NCBI GenBank assembly: GCA_047626725.1
Contig: JBLHSG010000007.1
Span: 73,206-137,205 of the forward strand
Length of the DNA stretch: 64,000 bases
Origin: Ascidiaceihabitans sp034111945
GTDB taxonomy: Bacteria > Pseudomonadota > Alphaproteobacteria > Rhodobacterales > Rhodobacteraceae
Direction of reading: 5' to 3'
Shown: in pieces, positions 1 through 8,334 of the stretch
How positions within the stretch are numbered: position 1 is the stretch's first letter
How the letters are laid out: every line of letters starts with the position of its first letter
The notes under the pieces: generated by a model
The model's input: the letters and a program-made list of their open reading frames with translations, nothing else
Database searches by the model: none
Told to the model about the DNA's origin: nothing
Program-made: the position numbers and the translations under genes

Positions 1-31
1 AGGCACAGAACGGTATGCAGCATCCCGTCGA

Positions 32-550
32 TTAGCCCAGAACAGACCCCTGCGATTTCAGCCATTTGCGGATCCGACCACGCGCATTTGTGTAGGGCGA
101 CGACGTGTTGAATTGGATCATTCGACCCTTGGTCCATTTGCCATGCCACGGCCTGCCATACAGTTCATCGTTCGTGCGCGCAGTGATTGTGACGACCAGC
201 ATTCCTTTGGCCTGCGTTAAACGATCTAACAATTCTGGATAGCTATGGTCGCTGTAATCCGCATAGAATCTCTGTGCGAGACGCCCAAGTTCGTTCCACT
301 TAAAATCGACTTCGGGGAATTGCACATTTTGCCTATCATCGTCCTGATCCAACCATTTCAGGACAAGTTCATTCCAACCAATCAGATAGGACACAAGGTC
401 GGCAGGACAGATAAGCGTGCCTTTGACATGGCCATCAAGCGTGTGTTCGCGCGCGTGATTTTCGGGGACTTTTTTCAGGTCTATGATCAGCTTGTCAAAC
501 GTCACCGCGATGGCGCTCAGCAGTTCGGATTTTGACGACGGGACGGGCAT
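32..550 (-). CDS. ClbS/DfsB family four-helix-bundle protein
   Basis: A 172-aa soluble protein with no signal peptide. The N-terminal SKSELLSAI segment, the LVSYLIGWNELVLKWL helix and the C-terminal SSPYTNARGRIRKWLK segment match the ClbS/DfsB (DUF1706) family of DinB-like four-helix bundles. ClbS itself is a colibactin self-resistance hydrolase, but most family members sit in genomes without colibactin and have no known substrate, so a protective role here is only a guess. The start is the ATG at 550 behind a weak A-rich ribosome binding site. It is a single gene at the edge of the stress cluster and no EcfG-type promoter was found upstream. Confidence 0.8.
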   Translation of the reverse strand: MPVPSSKSELLSAIAVTFDKLIIDLKKVPENHAREHTLDGHVKGTLICPADLVSYLIGWNELVLKWLDQDDDRQNVQFPEVDFKWNELGRLAQRFYADYSDHSYPELLDRLTQAKGMLVVTITARTNDELYGRPWHGKWTKGRMIQFNTSSPYTNARGRIRKWLKSQGSVLG

Positions 551-673
551 GATGATTTTCTTTTTGATCAGACAGAACGCCCGTTACGTTTACCGACAGC
601 GCCTGTGAAAATCAAATTGGTGATCAAAAAATTGGCACGCCATTGGGCAGAAAATCACCCCCAAACATGCAAA

Positions 674-707
674 AAGGCCGGGGCCCAAATGAATGGGCCC
701 CGGCCTT
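674..707 (-). terminator. Intrinsic terminator of the csbD-like gene
   Basis: Perfect 14-bp GC-rich inverted repeat (arms 674-687 and 694-707, 6-nt loop). On the minus strand a T-run (complement of 671-675) follows directly. It lies 10 bp past the csbD-like stop codon. Confidence 0.9.
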
Positions 708-717
708 AGTTCAAATC

Positions 718-915
718 TTAGTTGCTGTTGAGGAACTCGTCGACTTCAGCCTTCGCTTCCTCTTTGGTCTTGCCGTACTTGGACTGGATTTTACCTTCCA
801 GCACTTCGCGGTTGCCGTCGATTTCGGCCACCTCGTCGTCCGTCAAATCACCCCATTTGGCTTTGACAGAGCCGGTCATTTCTTTCCACTTACCTTGAAC
901 TTGATCCCAATTCAT
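718..915 (-). CDS. CsbD family stress protein
   Basis: A 65-aa hydrophilic protein. The opening MNWDQVQGKWKEMTGSVKAKWG followed by an acidic, Lys-rich helix is diagnostic of the CsbD family (small general-stress proteins, first described in Bacillus subtilis, molecular role unknown). A good ribosome binding site (GGAGATC) precedes the ATG at 915. It lies 86 bp downstream of the PLDc_N gene on the same strand and has no EcfG box of its own, so it is probably read from the EcfG-type promoter at 1232-1256. A strong terminator follows. Confidence 0.93.
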   Translation of the reverse strand: MNWDQVQGKWKEMTGSVKAKWGDLTDDEVAEIDGNREVLEGKIQSKYGKTKEEAKAEVDEFLNSN

Positions 916-1001
916 AACGATCTCCTTGTCTATGTTTTCGTCCGATCGTCCACGTTTTTCCGCAGACGACCGGCTCTTTTACTGGTTAAATTGCGTACTG
1001 G

Positions 1002-1187
1002 TTAAACGGTCGCTGCGTTGCCGCGTGGGCCCGCAAAAAACCAAATGATAAAGCCGATGACTGGCAAAACGAGTACCAGAAGCGTCCACAAGATTTTTGC
1101 AATCACTGAAGCGCGGCTCGAGAAAATGTTAATGATCGCGTAGATGTCTGCGATCAGGACCAAGAGGCCAACAATACCATATTCCAT
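1002..1187 (-). CDS. PLDc_N domain small membrane protein
   Basis: A 61-aa protein made of two hydrophobic helices (about residues 5-22 and 30-52) with W-x-L-L-V-L-V-L-P-V-I-G-F-I-I-W-F and a C-terminal GPRG. This is the stand-alone phospholipase D N-terminal (PLDc_N) membrane module, without any catalytic domain. An AAGGAAC ribosome binding site precedes the ATG at 1187. An EcfG-type promoter lies about 45 bp upstream, consistent with a stress-induced inner-membrane protein co-transcribed with the csbD-like gene. Confidence 0.88.
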   Translation of the reverse strand: MEYGIVGLLVLIADIYAIINIFSSRASVIAKILWTLLVLVLPVIGFIIWFFAGPRGNAATV

Positions 1188-1231
1188 AAAAGTGTTCCTT
1201 CTAGCTGTGTTTGTTAATCGTCTGATAAGTA

Positions 1232-1256
1232 AACTGGCGGGACGCGATAAAGTTCC
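1232..1256 (-). promoter_or_regulatory. EcfG-type promoter of PLDc_N-csbD
   Basis: On the minus strand GGAAC (1256-1252), a 16-nt spacer, then AGTT (1235-1232). This matches the alphaproteobacterial general stress sigma consensus GGAAC-N16/17-CGTT except for the first base of the -10. The expected start of transcription near 1225 leaves a 35-40 nt leader before the ATG at 1187. Confidence 0.75.
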
Positions 1257-1391
1257 AAGTTTTGTGAAACTTTCTTTATTTGGTTCGCATTTTCATGGCG
1301 AAATCCGGCCACTGCGTTCACTTAACCACGTGTTTTAGGGCCGCGTGATTGGTGTGTCTTTGTCTATGTCGGACACCACGTCTTTGACCGA

Positions 1392-1811
1392 TTACACACC
1401 CTTTTCGCTGTCAGTCGCCGTTCCACCCGGCTGGTTCTTGGGTGCCAGCGCGCGCTTTAGCAGTTCAACGTTACGCCTGTTCGATTTGAACCCGACGTCA
1501 AAGATGTCACCAATCAGCGGGATCGATCCAATCACAAAATCAACGCCGGCGTTTGCGGCCATGCGCGTCAAAACAAAGTTCGAGGCACCTGCCTTGCGTC
1601 CCTGCCAAATCAGATAAACCGCAGGCCCAAGCGTCGCGATATCACCCACGCCAGGGATAAAACCCAACAGTGAATCATACCCGAACCTGATCTGCGTTCC
1701 CGGTATCCGAAAGCGACTATCAAGCGCGTCCGCGAACCGATCAAGATGATCAAAATCCACGGTTTCGGCAGGTGGCGCGGTCACGTCTTTATGTTCTCGC
1801 AAGGGCTGCAC
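1392..1811 (-). CDS. DUF4112 domain-containing protein
   Basis: About 139 aa. The block FRIPGTQIRFGYDSLLGFIPGVGDIATLGPAVYLIWQ, split here as FGYDSLLGFIPGVGD and later IGSIPLIGDIFDVGFKSNRRN, is the DUF4112 signature with two hydrophobic GxxPxxGD repeats, probably membrane-associated. Function is unknown. The frame has no ATG; the likely start is GTG at 1811, and an in-frame TAG lies ten codons upstream. It begins 35 bp after the STAS-like gene and is likely in one transcript with it. Confidence 0.88.
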   Translation of the reverse strand: MQPLREHKDVTAPPAETVDFDHLDRFADALDSRFRIPGTQIRFGYDSLLGFIPGVGDIATLGPAVYLIWQGRKAGASNFVLTRMAANAGVDFVIGSIPLIGDIFDVGFKSNRRNVELLKRALAPKNQPGGTATDSEKGV

Positions 1812-1846
1812 CCGTTTTGCGTCATTCGCGCGATTGTCCTACATGA

Positions 1847-2248
1847 TCAGGTCAATGGCTGTGGCTGTGCGCCAACAAATACCCACGCGGCGGACAGGTC
1901 ATTGCTATCAAATGCTTTGGCTTTGACCGGAATGATTTTATCCATAATTCCGATCATTTTGGCCGCGCGATCCGGTGCCCCGACAACCGCGTAATGCGAT
2001 ACATGTTTCAACGCGCGAAACCGCGACGAAATCACATCGTCATCAAACATGGTGTCCCAATCACTTCCGGTGAACCCGGTCAGGTCCAGCAACATGCTGA
2101 CCTTGTCTTGGCGATCAAAAACATCGTTCATGTGTTTCGCCAACGCCTCTGACGCATCATCGTCGATGTGACCCGTGACGCGAAACGCGTGCACAGTTGC
2201 GGTGTCTGTTGAAATTTCGATTATCGGTCCGGCAGAAAATTTTGTCAT
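1847..2248 (-). CDS. SpoIIAA-like/STAS domain protein
   Basis: About 133 aa from the ATG at 2248, chosen because AAGGAAC lies 7 nt upstream; the open frame reaches further to 2290 without a site. The pattern of alternating strands and helices (VHAFRVTGHIDDD, VSMLLDLTGFTGSD, ALKHVSHYAVVGA, KAFDSNDLSAAWVFVG) fits the SpoIIAA-like STAS/Sec14 family (DUF3478). These are cytoplasmic lipid- or nucleotide-binding candidates without a settled function. It lies downstream of the first PRC-barrel gene and upstream of DUF4112, and probably shares the EcfG-driven transcript. Confidence 0.8.
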   Translation of the reverse strand: MTKFSAGPIIEISTDTATVHAFRVTGHIDDDASEALAKHMNDVFDRQDKVSMLLDLTGFTGSDWDTMFDDDVISSRFRALKHVSHYAVVGAPDRAAKMIGIMDKIIPVKAKAFDSNDLSAAWVFVGAQPQPLT

Positions 2249-2311
2249 CGCAATGTTCCTTTTCAAATCTGGCAAATAGGGTGAGGACATGCCCCACCCT
2301 GCTTTCGCGAT

Positions 2312-3106
2312 TTAGCCTTCGTATTCAGGCTGCTGTTCCAGCGCCTCTTGGGTGCTGTCAATGTAAACACGCACGTCATCGCCGTCGTCGGCGCGGATGA
2401 TTTGCATTTCGTCCAGCGTCACGGCAACGGGGCGTTCGCCCATCCCCAAGAACCCGCCGACGTCGATCACAGCGCGGTCCAACTTGCCGTCTTCGGTCAA
2501 CAGCAATTCACTTATTTCGCCGACATCTTTGTCGTCAGGTCCGTACACGCGGGCACCCGTCAAATCGTCAGCCGTCAAGTCATCGCGGTCCATCATTGCG
2601 TAGCCGTCGCGCGTCACGGATGGGGCGTTCATCATCGGGCGGTCGATGGTAGTTTCAGTCGCCTTCGTATCGGCCAAAGTACGTGCATACGCCGGCGCGT
2701 CCTGCACCCCTGCGACACTGGCGCTTACCACCAAAAAGAACGCGTCGGCAGCATCGCCATCGCTGACGAATTTCAACTGCGACATATCAATCGCCACGTC
2801 TTTTTCGCCGATGCCGACAAACCCGCCAACACCCACAATCACGGACTGCACACTGCCGTCACGGGTTAGGATGATCTCGTTGATCTCACCAATGTCGTTC
2901 CATTCTTTTTCGCCGTCGGCTTTGACAATGGTCGCGTTTGTGACGTCAGCCTCGGTCACATAGACCCGCATCCCGATCAGATCGGACGCGTTAAGGTTGA
3001 CGCTTTCGTCGAATGTCATGTCAGAAAATGAGGCTGTGTGTCCGTCGGCGTAGGCTGCGGTGCTCAAAGCAATGGCTGCTGCGGTCGTGGTCAAAAAGCG
3101 TTTCAT
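2312..3106 (-). CDS. Exported PRC-barrel protein with two PRC repeats
   Basis: 264 aa from the ATG at 3106, which has AGGAG 7 nt upstream and opens a clean signal peptide (MKRFLTTTAAAIALSTAAYADG). The mature protein carries two PRC-barrel domains, about residues 40-110 (LIGMRVYVTEADV...GEINEIILTRDGSVQSVIVGVGGFVGIGEKDVAI) and 175-245 (LTGARVYGPDDKDVGEISELLLTEDGKLDRAVIDVGGFLGMGERPVAV), so it is an internal duplication. PRC barrels are beta-barrel modules known from photosystem H subunits and RimM. Exported versions are common in alphaproteobacteria and their role is unknown. A perfect EcfG promoter lies 50 bp upstream. Confidence 0.88.
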   Translation of the reverse strand: MKRFLTTTAAAIALSTAAYADGHTASFSDMTFDESVNLNASDLIGMRVYVTEADVTNATIVKADGEKEWNDIGEINEIILTRDGSVQSVIVGVGGFVGIGEKDVAIDMSQLKFVSDGDAADAFFLVVSASVAGVQDAPAYARTLADTKATETTIDRPMMNAPSVTRDGYAMMDRDDLTADDLTGARVYGPDDKDVGEISELLLTEDGKLDRAVIDVGGFLGMGERPVAVTLDEMQIIRADDGDDVRVYIDSTQEALEQQPEYEG

Positions 3107-3155
3107 GGTATCTCCTGATGTGTTTGGCTGGACGTCACCAGCGGTGTGATAAAGC

Positions 3156-3180
3156 AACGCGGGGGCGTGGAAAAAGTTCC
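3156..3180 (-). promoter_or_regulatory. EcfG promoter of the double PRC-barrel gene
   Basis: Perfect consensus on the minus strand: GGAAC (3180-3176), 16-nt spacer, CGTT (3159-3156). It lies about 50 bp upstream of the ATG at 3106. Confidence 0.85.
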
Positions 3181-3244
3181 GGATTTTTTGGGGATTTTTG
3201 TGAAAAATTCGGCCTTACCTTTGGTTTTTATGGGTAAAAACCTC

Positions 3245-4903
3245 TCAGGCAACTGGTCGGTCAAGGATCCGTTCGACGACACCTTCGGCCCATCTGGTTG
3301 TTGATGAACCAAAGCAGTCGTGCAGTGAATCCGCCGCGATGACACTCCCCAAGGACAGTCGCCCAAGCATGCAAAAACCCTGTTGTGGGTTTCCATCAGA
3401 ACCCATCATTTGGCCATTCGGTAAAACATGCGCGCCCAATCCATCGGCGATCGGATGCATGTTGCCATTGGACACGCTCGTTGCGATCAACAGGTCCGTG
3501 ACACGCAGCAGATCGGGGTTGGGCAGCACCGCGTCGACCATGATGCTGGCGCTGAACGCTTCTTCGCCTTCTAACAAACACCACCCGTCGGGCTGCAAAA
3601 TAACTGCGGGGCCATCCACCGCACACAGGCTCACGACACCGGCGTTGATCAAGGCCAAAAGGTCTTCGGACGCGGACACAGGTGGTCCATAACTGAACCG
3701 TTTTAGCCCCTCGTCAAAGCCGACAATCGCAGCTGCCGTTTCAGGCCTATGCTGGACCGAATTTACGCCGCTCCGAATTTCATTTTGCCATTTGCGCCAG
3801 AGTTGACCAACCACATACCCGACCGATGGTGCCTGTCGCCCATGCGCCATTTCGATGTCACCGCCAAGGGCTGAAACTGCGTCACGCGCATCTTGAGTCC
3901 CTGGGTTTTTGCATTCAGCATCCAGCCAAATTCGCACATCGTTTTCCGTTTTTGATGCATCACATTCGCGCAGAATACGGGCTGTTGGTTTGATCAACGC
4001 CTCGCAAATTGTATCAAGGGCATCAGCGGGATCTTGGGAAAGCGTGGCGCTTAATGCGGCCTCAAAGTCTTGAGTTTCTTGGCCGTTCGGCGAAAACCGA
4101 TCATCCAGTTTGCCCGTTGCGGGTTTGGACGCAGGTGGCGTTCCATCCAAAGAAAATGGCAAAATTTTATGCGGCTCATTTCCCGAACGGATGTATACGC
4201 CGTCCTTAAATTCACCGCCCAAACCCATCGTCAGCATCCGAACGACATCCAATGTCGACAGGCCTAAACCCCGAACAGCCACTGTTTTTCCAGCCCAATT
4301 TTTAGCCGCATCAATCAGCGCATTGGCGGGATATGCAGGCCGCAATTCCAGACTGTGATCCGTCGCGTGACCCATCCAACGTTTCAGTTGCGGGTCGGGC
4401 GCAGTGTCTGGCTGCCCTTGGGTTAACAAAACCTCGTCATAGGGCCCATGCTGCTTTCCCTGTGCGTCGACCCACCAACCATCATCCGATTTGCTAAGGG
4501 TCGTGACCGGATTTTGGAAATGTCGCATGTCAAAAAAGCCATCAGTCTCGCTACAAAGTGCATGAAATCGTGCGTGCAAATACGCGCCAAGGTCAGATCG
4601 CGGCGGAAAATCATCCGGCTGGTAGGTTGTCTTTGACCATTCGGGAAACGGTGCAATGCGATGGGCAATCTGCGCAGGCGGATCAATGTCCAGCGCGCGC
4701 ACAGGAATATTCAAAATACATAAATCGCTTTGATCTGGGTTAAAATTTGGCCCCGCCCCCGTCCATTGGAACGGATCAAAAATGTCGATCTTCACGGCGG
4801 CGCGCTTGCCTGACACCTGATCAGCCAACGCCTCTAATGCGCCTAAACCTCTTGGTCCGAACCCGATTATCGCGAGGCGTTTAGGTGCAGTTTTCAATAT
4901 CAT
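3245..4903 (-). CDS. FAD/NAD(P)-binding protein of unknown function
   Basis: 552 aa. The N-terminus RLAIIGFGPRGLGALEAL is a GxGxxG-type dinucleotide fold and, with FDPFQWTGAGPNF, matches the FAD-NAD(P)-binding family PF13454 (residues about 10-165). A second nucleotide-binding-like segment (GKTVAVRGLGLSTLDVVRML) lies near residue 210. Start ATG at 4903 has AGGA 7 nt upstream. No signal peptide, so probably a cytoplasmic flavoenzyme. The substrate is unknown. It stands between two stress-regulated PRC-barrel genes but has no EcfG site of its own that I could find. Confidence 0.82.
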   Translation of the reverse strand: MILKTAPKRLAIIGFGPRGLGALEALADQVSGKRAAVKIDIFDPFQWTGAGPNFNPDQSDLCILNIPVRALDIDPPAQIAHRIAPFPEWSKTTYQPDDFPPRSDLGAYLHARFHALCSETDGFFDMRHFQNPVTTLSKSDDGWWVDAQGKQHGPYDEVLLTQGQPDTAPDPQLKRWMGHATDHSLELRPAYPANALIDAAKNWAGKTVAVRGLGLSTLDVVRMLTMGLGGEFKDGVYIRSGNEPHKILPFSLDGTPPASKPATGKLDDRFSPNGQETQDFEAALSATLSQDPADALDTICEALIKPTARILRECDASKTENDVRIWLDAECKNPGTQDARDAVSALGGDIEMAHGRQAPSVGYVVGQLWRKWQNEIRSGVNSVQHRPETAAAIVGFDEGLKRFSYGPPVSASEDLLALINAGVVSLCAVDGPAVILQPDGWCLLEGEEAFSASIMVDAVLPNPDLLRVTDLLIATSVSNGNMHPIADGLGAHVLPNGQMMGSDGNPQQGFCMLGRLSLGSVIAADSLHDCFGSSTTRWAEGVVERILDRPVA

Positions 4904-4977
4904 AAAGGTATCCTGAATTAGGTCACATCAACAATGAGCGACGGGTGTTTTCATCAGTAAACGATGGTCATACGAAA

Positions 4978-5007
4978 CCGGACGCATGACAAAATCCATG
5001 CGCCCGG
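4978..5007 (-). terminator. Hairpin after the second PRC-barrel gene
   Basis: Inverted repeat with 11-bp arms (4978-4988 and 4997-5007, one G-U pair on the minus strand) and an 8-nt loop, about 30 bp past the stop at 5036. It is followed by TTTCG on the minus strand and by TGTTTTT on the plus strand, so it could work in both directions. Confidence 0.65.
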
Positions 5008-5035
5008 TGTTTTTGGAAATCAATTTTTCAGCAGT

Positions 5036-5533
5036 TTAGAACAGCGTGACATCCACACGATCCGCACTGTCAGGGCCACCATCGGCCTTCACCTTGAGCA
5101 GCAGTTCTGCATAAGATGTGTCCAAAATGATCCGGTTTGTCGCCAGATCAATATTGCCCGGCTGCAACGTCACAACGAGGGTATCAGCGCCAATTGCGGC
5201 ACGATCCAGCACGTCGACGATCAGCTCCGGATTGCCCTGCGCATTATAGCTCACGTCTTGGATCAATCCGATTTCGGTACCTTCGTTGGTCTTGAGCATC
5301 TCACCTTTTACAGCGGCCAATGCCAAGATTTTGTCAGTCGAAATACCGATGCCCGAGATGTCCTTGGCGGAGTTACCAATGGCAACTTTGGGGGAATTCG
5401 TATCGTAGGCAAGTGGGGCTTGTGACGCGACATCGCTGCTTGTGCCAGTTGCGGCTTGAGGTGTTTCGGCGATCGCACCCGTGGCGGCGATGGCTGTGGC
5501 GGCGGTCAGGCTCAATAATTTCGTGCGTGTCAT
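5036..5533 (-). CDS. Exported single PRC-barrel protein
   Basis: 165 aa with a signal peptide (MTRTKLLSLTAATAIAATGAIAET). It is followed by a low-complexity Ala/Ser/Thr linker and one PRC-barrel domain (about residues 70-150; the stretch LKTNEGTEIGLIQDVSYNAQ then PELIVDVLD is the barrel core). It is a relative of the protein at 2312-3106 with one repeat instead of two. AGGAG-like GGAGTTTG precedes the ATG at 5533. An EcfG-type promoter lies 60 bp upstream. A role in the periplasm under stress is inferred from promoter and signal peptide only. Confidence 0.83.
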   Translation of the reverse strand: MTRTKLLSLTAATAIAATGAIAETPQAATGTSSDVASQAPLAYDTNSPKVAIGNSAKDISGIGISTDKILALAAVKGEMLKTNEGTEIGLIQDVSYNAQGNPELIVDVLDRAAIGADTLVVTLQPGNIDLATNRIILDTSYAELLLKVKADGGPDSADRVDVTLF

Positions 5534-5591
5534 AACAAACTCCTAATTTAGATTTAGTAGAACAGCGTCTCGTTTGCTGCTGTGGTAAAAG

Positions 5592-5617
5592 AACCCCTGA
5601 CGCGAGGCTTTCGTTCC
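5592..5617 (-). promoter_or_regulatory. EcfG-type promoter (N17 variant) of the single PRC-barrel gene
   Basis: Minus strand GGAAC (5617-5613), 17-nt spacer, GGTT (5595-5592). The spacing is at the upper end of the accepted range and the first -10 base deviates. The ATG is at 5533. Confidence 0.6.
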
Positions 5618-5794
5618 ACGATTTTTCTGATTTTAATTTGGGAACTTTTTGGTGCGTTCAGCGTTTGCGTGCGCAGGACGCCGAAAAACAGGACGCTATG
5701 TAGAACGTCAAAAGGCGCGACAATGTATGTCGCACCTTTGAAGTGTCGCGTGTCGCAACGGCGCAATCTTACACCGTTACCTGTGGTGCCCGAA

Positions 5795-5968
5795 TTAGAC
5801 GGGCGGCTGGCCTTTCAAGGCGCGCACCAACATGGAAACGACAAACAAAACAAGGAATATCACGAATAAAATTTTGGCGATTCCAGCGGACGCACCGGCA
5901 ATTCCACCAAATCCAAAAACAGCAGCAATTAATGCGACAACCAAAAATGTAAGGGCCCAACGCAGCAT
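5795..5968 (-). CDS. DUF1328 small membrane protein
   Basis: A 57-aa protein that starts MLRWALTFLVVALIAAV and contains the Gly-rich GFGGIAGASAGIAKILF segment, then a second hydrophobic helix and a short basic tail (ALKGQPPV). This is the DUF1328/YtjA family, two-helix inner-membrane proteins found widely in proteobacteria with no known function. AAGGAAAT precedes the ATG at 5968. A perfect EcfG promoter lies 33 bp upstream, so it is a probable general stress gene. Confidence 0.93.
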   Translation of the reverse strand: MLRWALTFLVVALIAAVFGFGGIAGASAGIAKILFVIFLVLFVVSMLVRALKGQPPV

Positions 5969-6000
5969 AGTATTTCCTTTCGTTATGATTACACCGGATC

Positions 6001-6025
6001 AACGGTTCAGATCGGAAATGGTTCC
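6001..6025 (-). promoter_or_regulatory. EcfG promoter of the DUF1328 gene
   Basis: Minus strand GGAAC (6025-6021), 16-nt spacer, CGTT (6004-6001): a perfect consensus match 33 bp upstream of the start codon at 5968. Confidence 0.85.
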
Positions 6026-6070
6026 ATATTGCGCGATTTCATTTGGGTTTTTGCGGGCGAAATGCAGAAC

Positions 6071-7780
6071 TTAAAAATCAACCGCGTCGGGCGAAAATTC
6101 GGCGGCAGTAAAGCTAAGCTCCAAACAATACTGCCCGTTCTTTTCACTTTTTTCCAAGTGACCGCCCAGCTGAATAACAAACCCGCTCATCAGCTGCGCG
6201 CCCAGCCCCGTGCTTTCCATATCCCCCTCAAGAAGGCCGATATCATTTGTCATGCGCAGCGTGACGGCCCCCGCATCATGGGTCAAATGAACGCTCATCT
6301 TTGGCGGTGTTTCAGTGTTGAAGTTGATGTATTTCAACGCGTTAGTAACGGCCTCAGACACAAACAACGATAAAGGGACTGCCTGATCCGGAAACAAAAG
6401 AAGCGGGTCATAAGAGCTGGTCAAATCAACCTCACCCTTGTCAGGTGCTACTGCTTCAATCGATTTTTCGACAATCTCAGACATCAGTTGCGTTGCGTCA
6501 ACACGCCCTTGTGCTTGGGATTGGTACAAATCACGGTGGATCGTCGCAAGGCTCAGCACGCGGCGCTGCAGCCGTTCCAGCGCATCCCTGGTTTCCTCAT
6601 GTTCTGCAGTTCCGATTTGCATGTTCATAATCGAAGATATCATTTGCAGATTGTTTTTGACCCTATGATGGACCTCTTTGACCAGAACGCTTTTGTCACG
6701 CACGAGGTCTTCCATCTGGGCTTCTTCTTGCAAAATACTATGCGCCATTTCGTGAAAGTTGTCCGACACTTCGGCCAATTCCGAAGGCATAGAAACCCTA
6801 TCGATCGGGGGCGCAACTGTGCGCGTTTGTTTGAATTTTGATATGTTCTGACGCAGCTTATTGACGTGGCGCAAAACCAATGTGTGTAACGCCAACATCG
6901 CAACCGCAAGGCTGGCCAACCACATCAAAACTGGAAACGTTGCGGGCGGCAGACTTGAATCCAGACTGCTGACAATCGGGCTTTGCACGTTCCAGACGCC
7001 CATGATCGTAAACGGGCTGCCCTTGACCGGTGCGATTGTAAACAGCCGGTCATTGCCGTCACGATCCTTGCCCGAAAACGAATACGGCTTTGACACCTTT
7101 ATCGTTTCTAGCGCCAAACCAGCTGGCAGGTGATCAATCGCGACATCCATCCCCAAATGCGACGTCAGAACCACACCGGCGGAATTGAAGGTCATCAAAT
7201 TTACCAATCCAGCGGATGACAATGTGGTTGGGTCCGCCATGATTTGAAAGTGCGGCATCGCAATTCTAACAAATCCGGCAAGCTGATCGTCGTCATAATA
7301 GGGCTGCGACACGATAACGGCAGATCTACCGGTCAACGTGGTGCTGTCGACAACACGGATGCGCGAACGCGGGTTTTCGAGGGCATTTTGCGGAATCTCG
7401 TCCTCGGACAAATCGGTGTCGATAGCTGCTGATGTGCACGGCACGCCACCCGACAGCGGTATGATCGCGACCGCGCTAAATTTTGGTTCGTTGTCGATAA
7501 ATTCGCCCAGCTTGACCCGACATTCATCTTTGGTTTCCAGAACGCCTGTTGCGATCACGCCCAGCATTTTTGCCGATCCAAACGCACGTTCGATGATCAA
7601 TTGTTCGTCGCCGGCGGCCTGTTCCGTCAACGCGAGCAATGCCAGTTCCGCGGTTCTTTCGGTTTCCAATGATATCTGTGACGTCTGGTAAACGGCGATC
7701 AAACCGATGGGCATCAGCGCCAAGCTGAGCAAAAAGAAAACCTGCACCTGCAACAAACGTGACCATTTAGGTAGGGTCAC
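6071..7780 (-). CDS. HWE/HisKA_2 sensor histidine kinase of the general stress response (PhyK-like)
   Basis: 569 aa. One transmembrane helix (about 12-32), a periplasmic sensor region (about 33-275, Cache-like by layout), a second helix (about 282-304) and a short HAMP-like linker precede a HisKA_2 dimerisation domain with HHRVKNN at 371-377, and an HATPase domain containing FVSEAVTNALKY. This H-box is typical of kinases that phosphorylate PhyR. It overlaps ecfG by 4 nt (ATGA), making it the third gene of a nepR-ecfG-kinase operon. The partner assignment follows from position and family. The signal is unknown. Confidence 0.9.
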   Translation of the reverse strand: MTLPKWSRLLQVQVFFLLSLALMPIGLIAVYQTSQISLETERTAELALLALTEQAAGDEQLIIERAFGSAKMLGVIATGVLETKDECRVKLGEFIDNEPKFSAVAIIPLSGGVPCTSAAIDTDLSEDEIPQNALENPRSRIRVVDSTTLTGRSAVIVSQPYYDDDQLAGFVRIAMPHFQIMADPTTLSSAGLVNLMTFNSAGVVLTSHLGMDVAIDHLPAGLALETIKVSKPYSFSGKDRDGNDRLFTIAPVKGSPFTIMGVWNVQSPIVSSLDSSLPPATFPVLMWLASLAVAMLALHTLVLRHVNKLRQNISKFKQTRTVAPPIDRVSMPSELAEVSDNFHEMAHSILQEEAQMEDLVRDKSVLVKEVHHRVKNNLQMISSIMNMQIGTAEHEETRDALERLQRRVLSLATIHRDLYQSQAQGRVDATQLMSEIVEKSIEAVAPDKGEVDLTSSYDPLLLFPDQAVPLSLFVSEAVTNALKYINFNTETPPKMSVHLTHDAGAVTLRMTNDIGLLEGDMESTGLGAQLMSGFVIQLGGHLEKSEKNGQYCLELSFTAAEFSPDAVDF

Positions 7781-8334
7781 GAAATGGAACCTGGGCTAGC
7801 TGTCAGAACCGACATTGTGGACTGGTCTGTCATTTCCAATTCGGTTTCGTCGTCCATATCCAACAGTTCCAACAAACGTTTGCGCGCGCGGTTTACCCGG
7901 CTTTTGACCGTTCCAACAGCAATGCCACAGGTTTCCGCAGCCTCGTCATAGGAAAACCCTAGCGCGCCGACCAAAACCAAAACTTCGCGCTGTTCGTCCG
8001 GCAATGTCCCGAACGCGGATTTGAAATCGGCAAACTGCATGCGTCCGTCGTGATCGGGTTTGACGGAAAGTTGGCTGGCGAACACCTCGTCAACGTCTGC
8101 GACCTCGCGGTTGGCCTTGCGCCGGTTCGTATAATACGTGTTGCGTAGAATGGTGAAAAGCCACGCGCGCATATTCGTTCCGGGTTTGAATTTTTCAATG
8201 TTTGACCAGGCTTTGACAAGCGTATCTTGGATCATGTCGTCGGCCAAGGATCGGTTGCGCGTCAAGTTGATCGCGTAGCCTCGTAGGGCTGGAAGCGCGG
8301 CTACCAGCTCGTCTTTCGGATTTGGCTGGCTCAT
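7777..8334 (-). CDS. ecfG: EcfG-family general stress sigma factor
   Basis: 185 aa. Region 2 (about residues 10-75: LPALRGYAINLTRNRSLADDMIQDTLVKAWSN, then FKPGTNMRAWLFTILRNTYY) and region 4 (about 112-165: LPDEQREVLVLVGALGFSYDEAAETCGIAVGTVKSRVNRARKRL) are characteristic of EcfG (ECF15). It directs transcription from GGAAC-N16-CGTT promoters, several of which occur in this window. It overlaps nepR upstream and the kinase gene downstream by 4 nt each. In the known pathway NepR holds it inactive until phosphorylated PhyR takes NepR away. Confidence 0.95.
   Translation of the reverse strand: MSQPNPKDELVAALPALRGYAINLTRNRSLADDMIQDTLVKAWSNIEKFKPGTNMRAWLFTILRNTYYTNRRKANREVADVDEVFASQLSVKPDHDGRMQFADFKSAFGTLPDEQREVLVLVGALGFSYDEAAETCGIAVGTVKSRVNRARKRLLELLDMDDETELEMTDQSTMSVLTASPGSIS

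Noticed and set aside
643..1005. 120-codon plus-strand ORF
   Set aside because: Antisense to the csbD-like gene and runs through its terminator; no ribosome binding site or recognisable product.
2348..2869. 173-codon plus-strand ORF
   Set aside because: Shadow of the double PRC-barrel gene, whose signal peptide, RBS and promoter are all on the minus strand.
5582..5869. 95-codon plus-strand ORF
   Set aside because: Covers an EcfG promoter and part of the DUF1328 gene on the other strand; no family.
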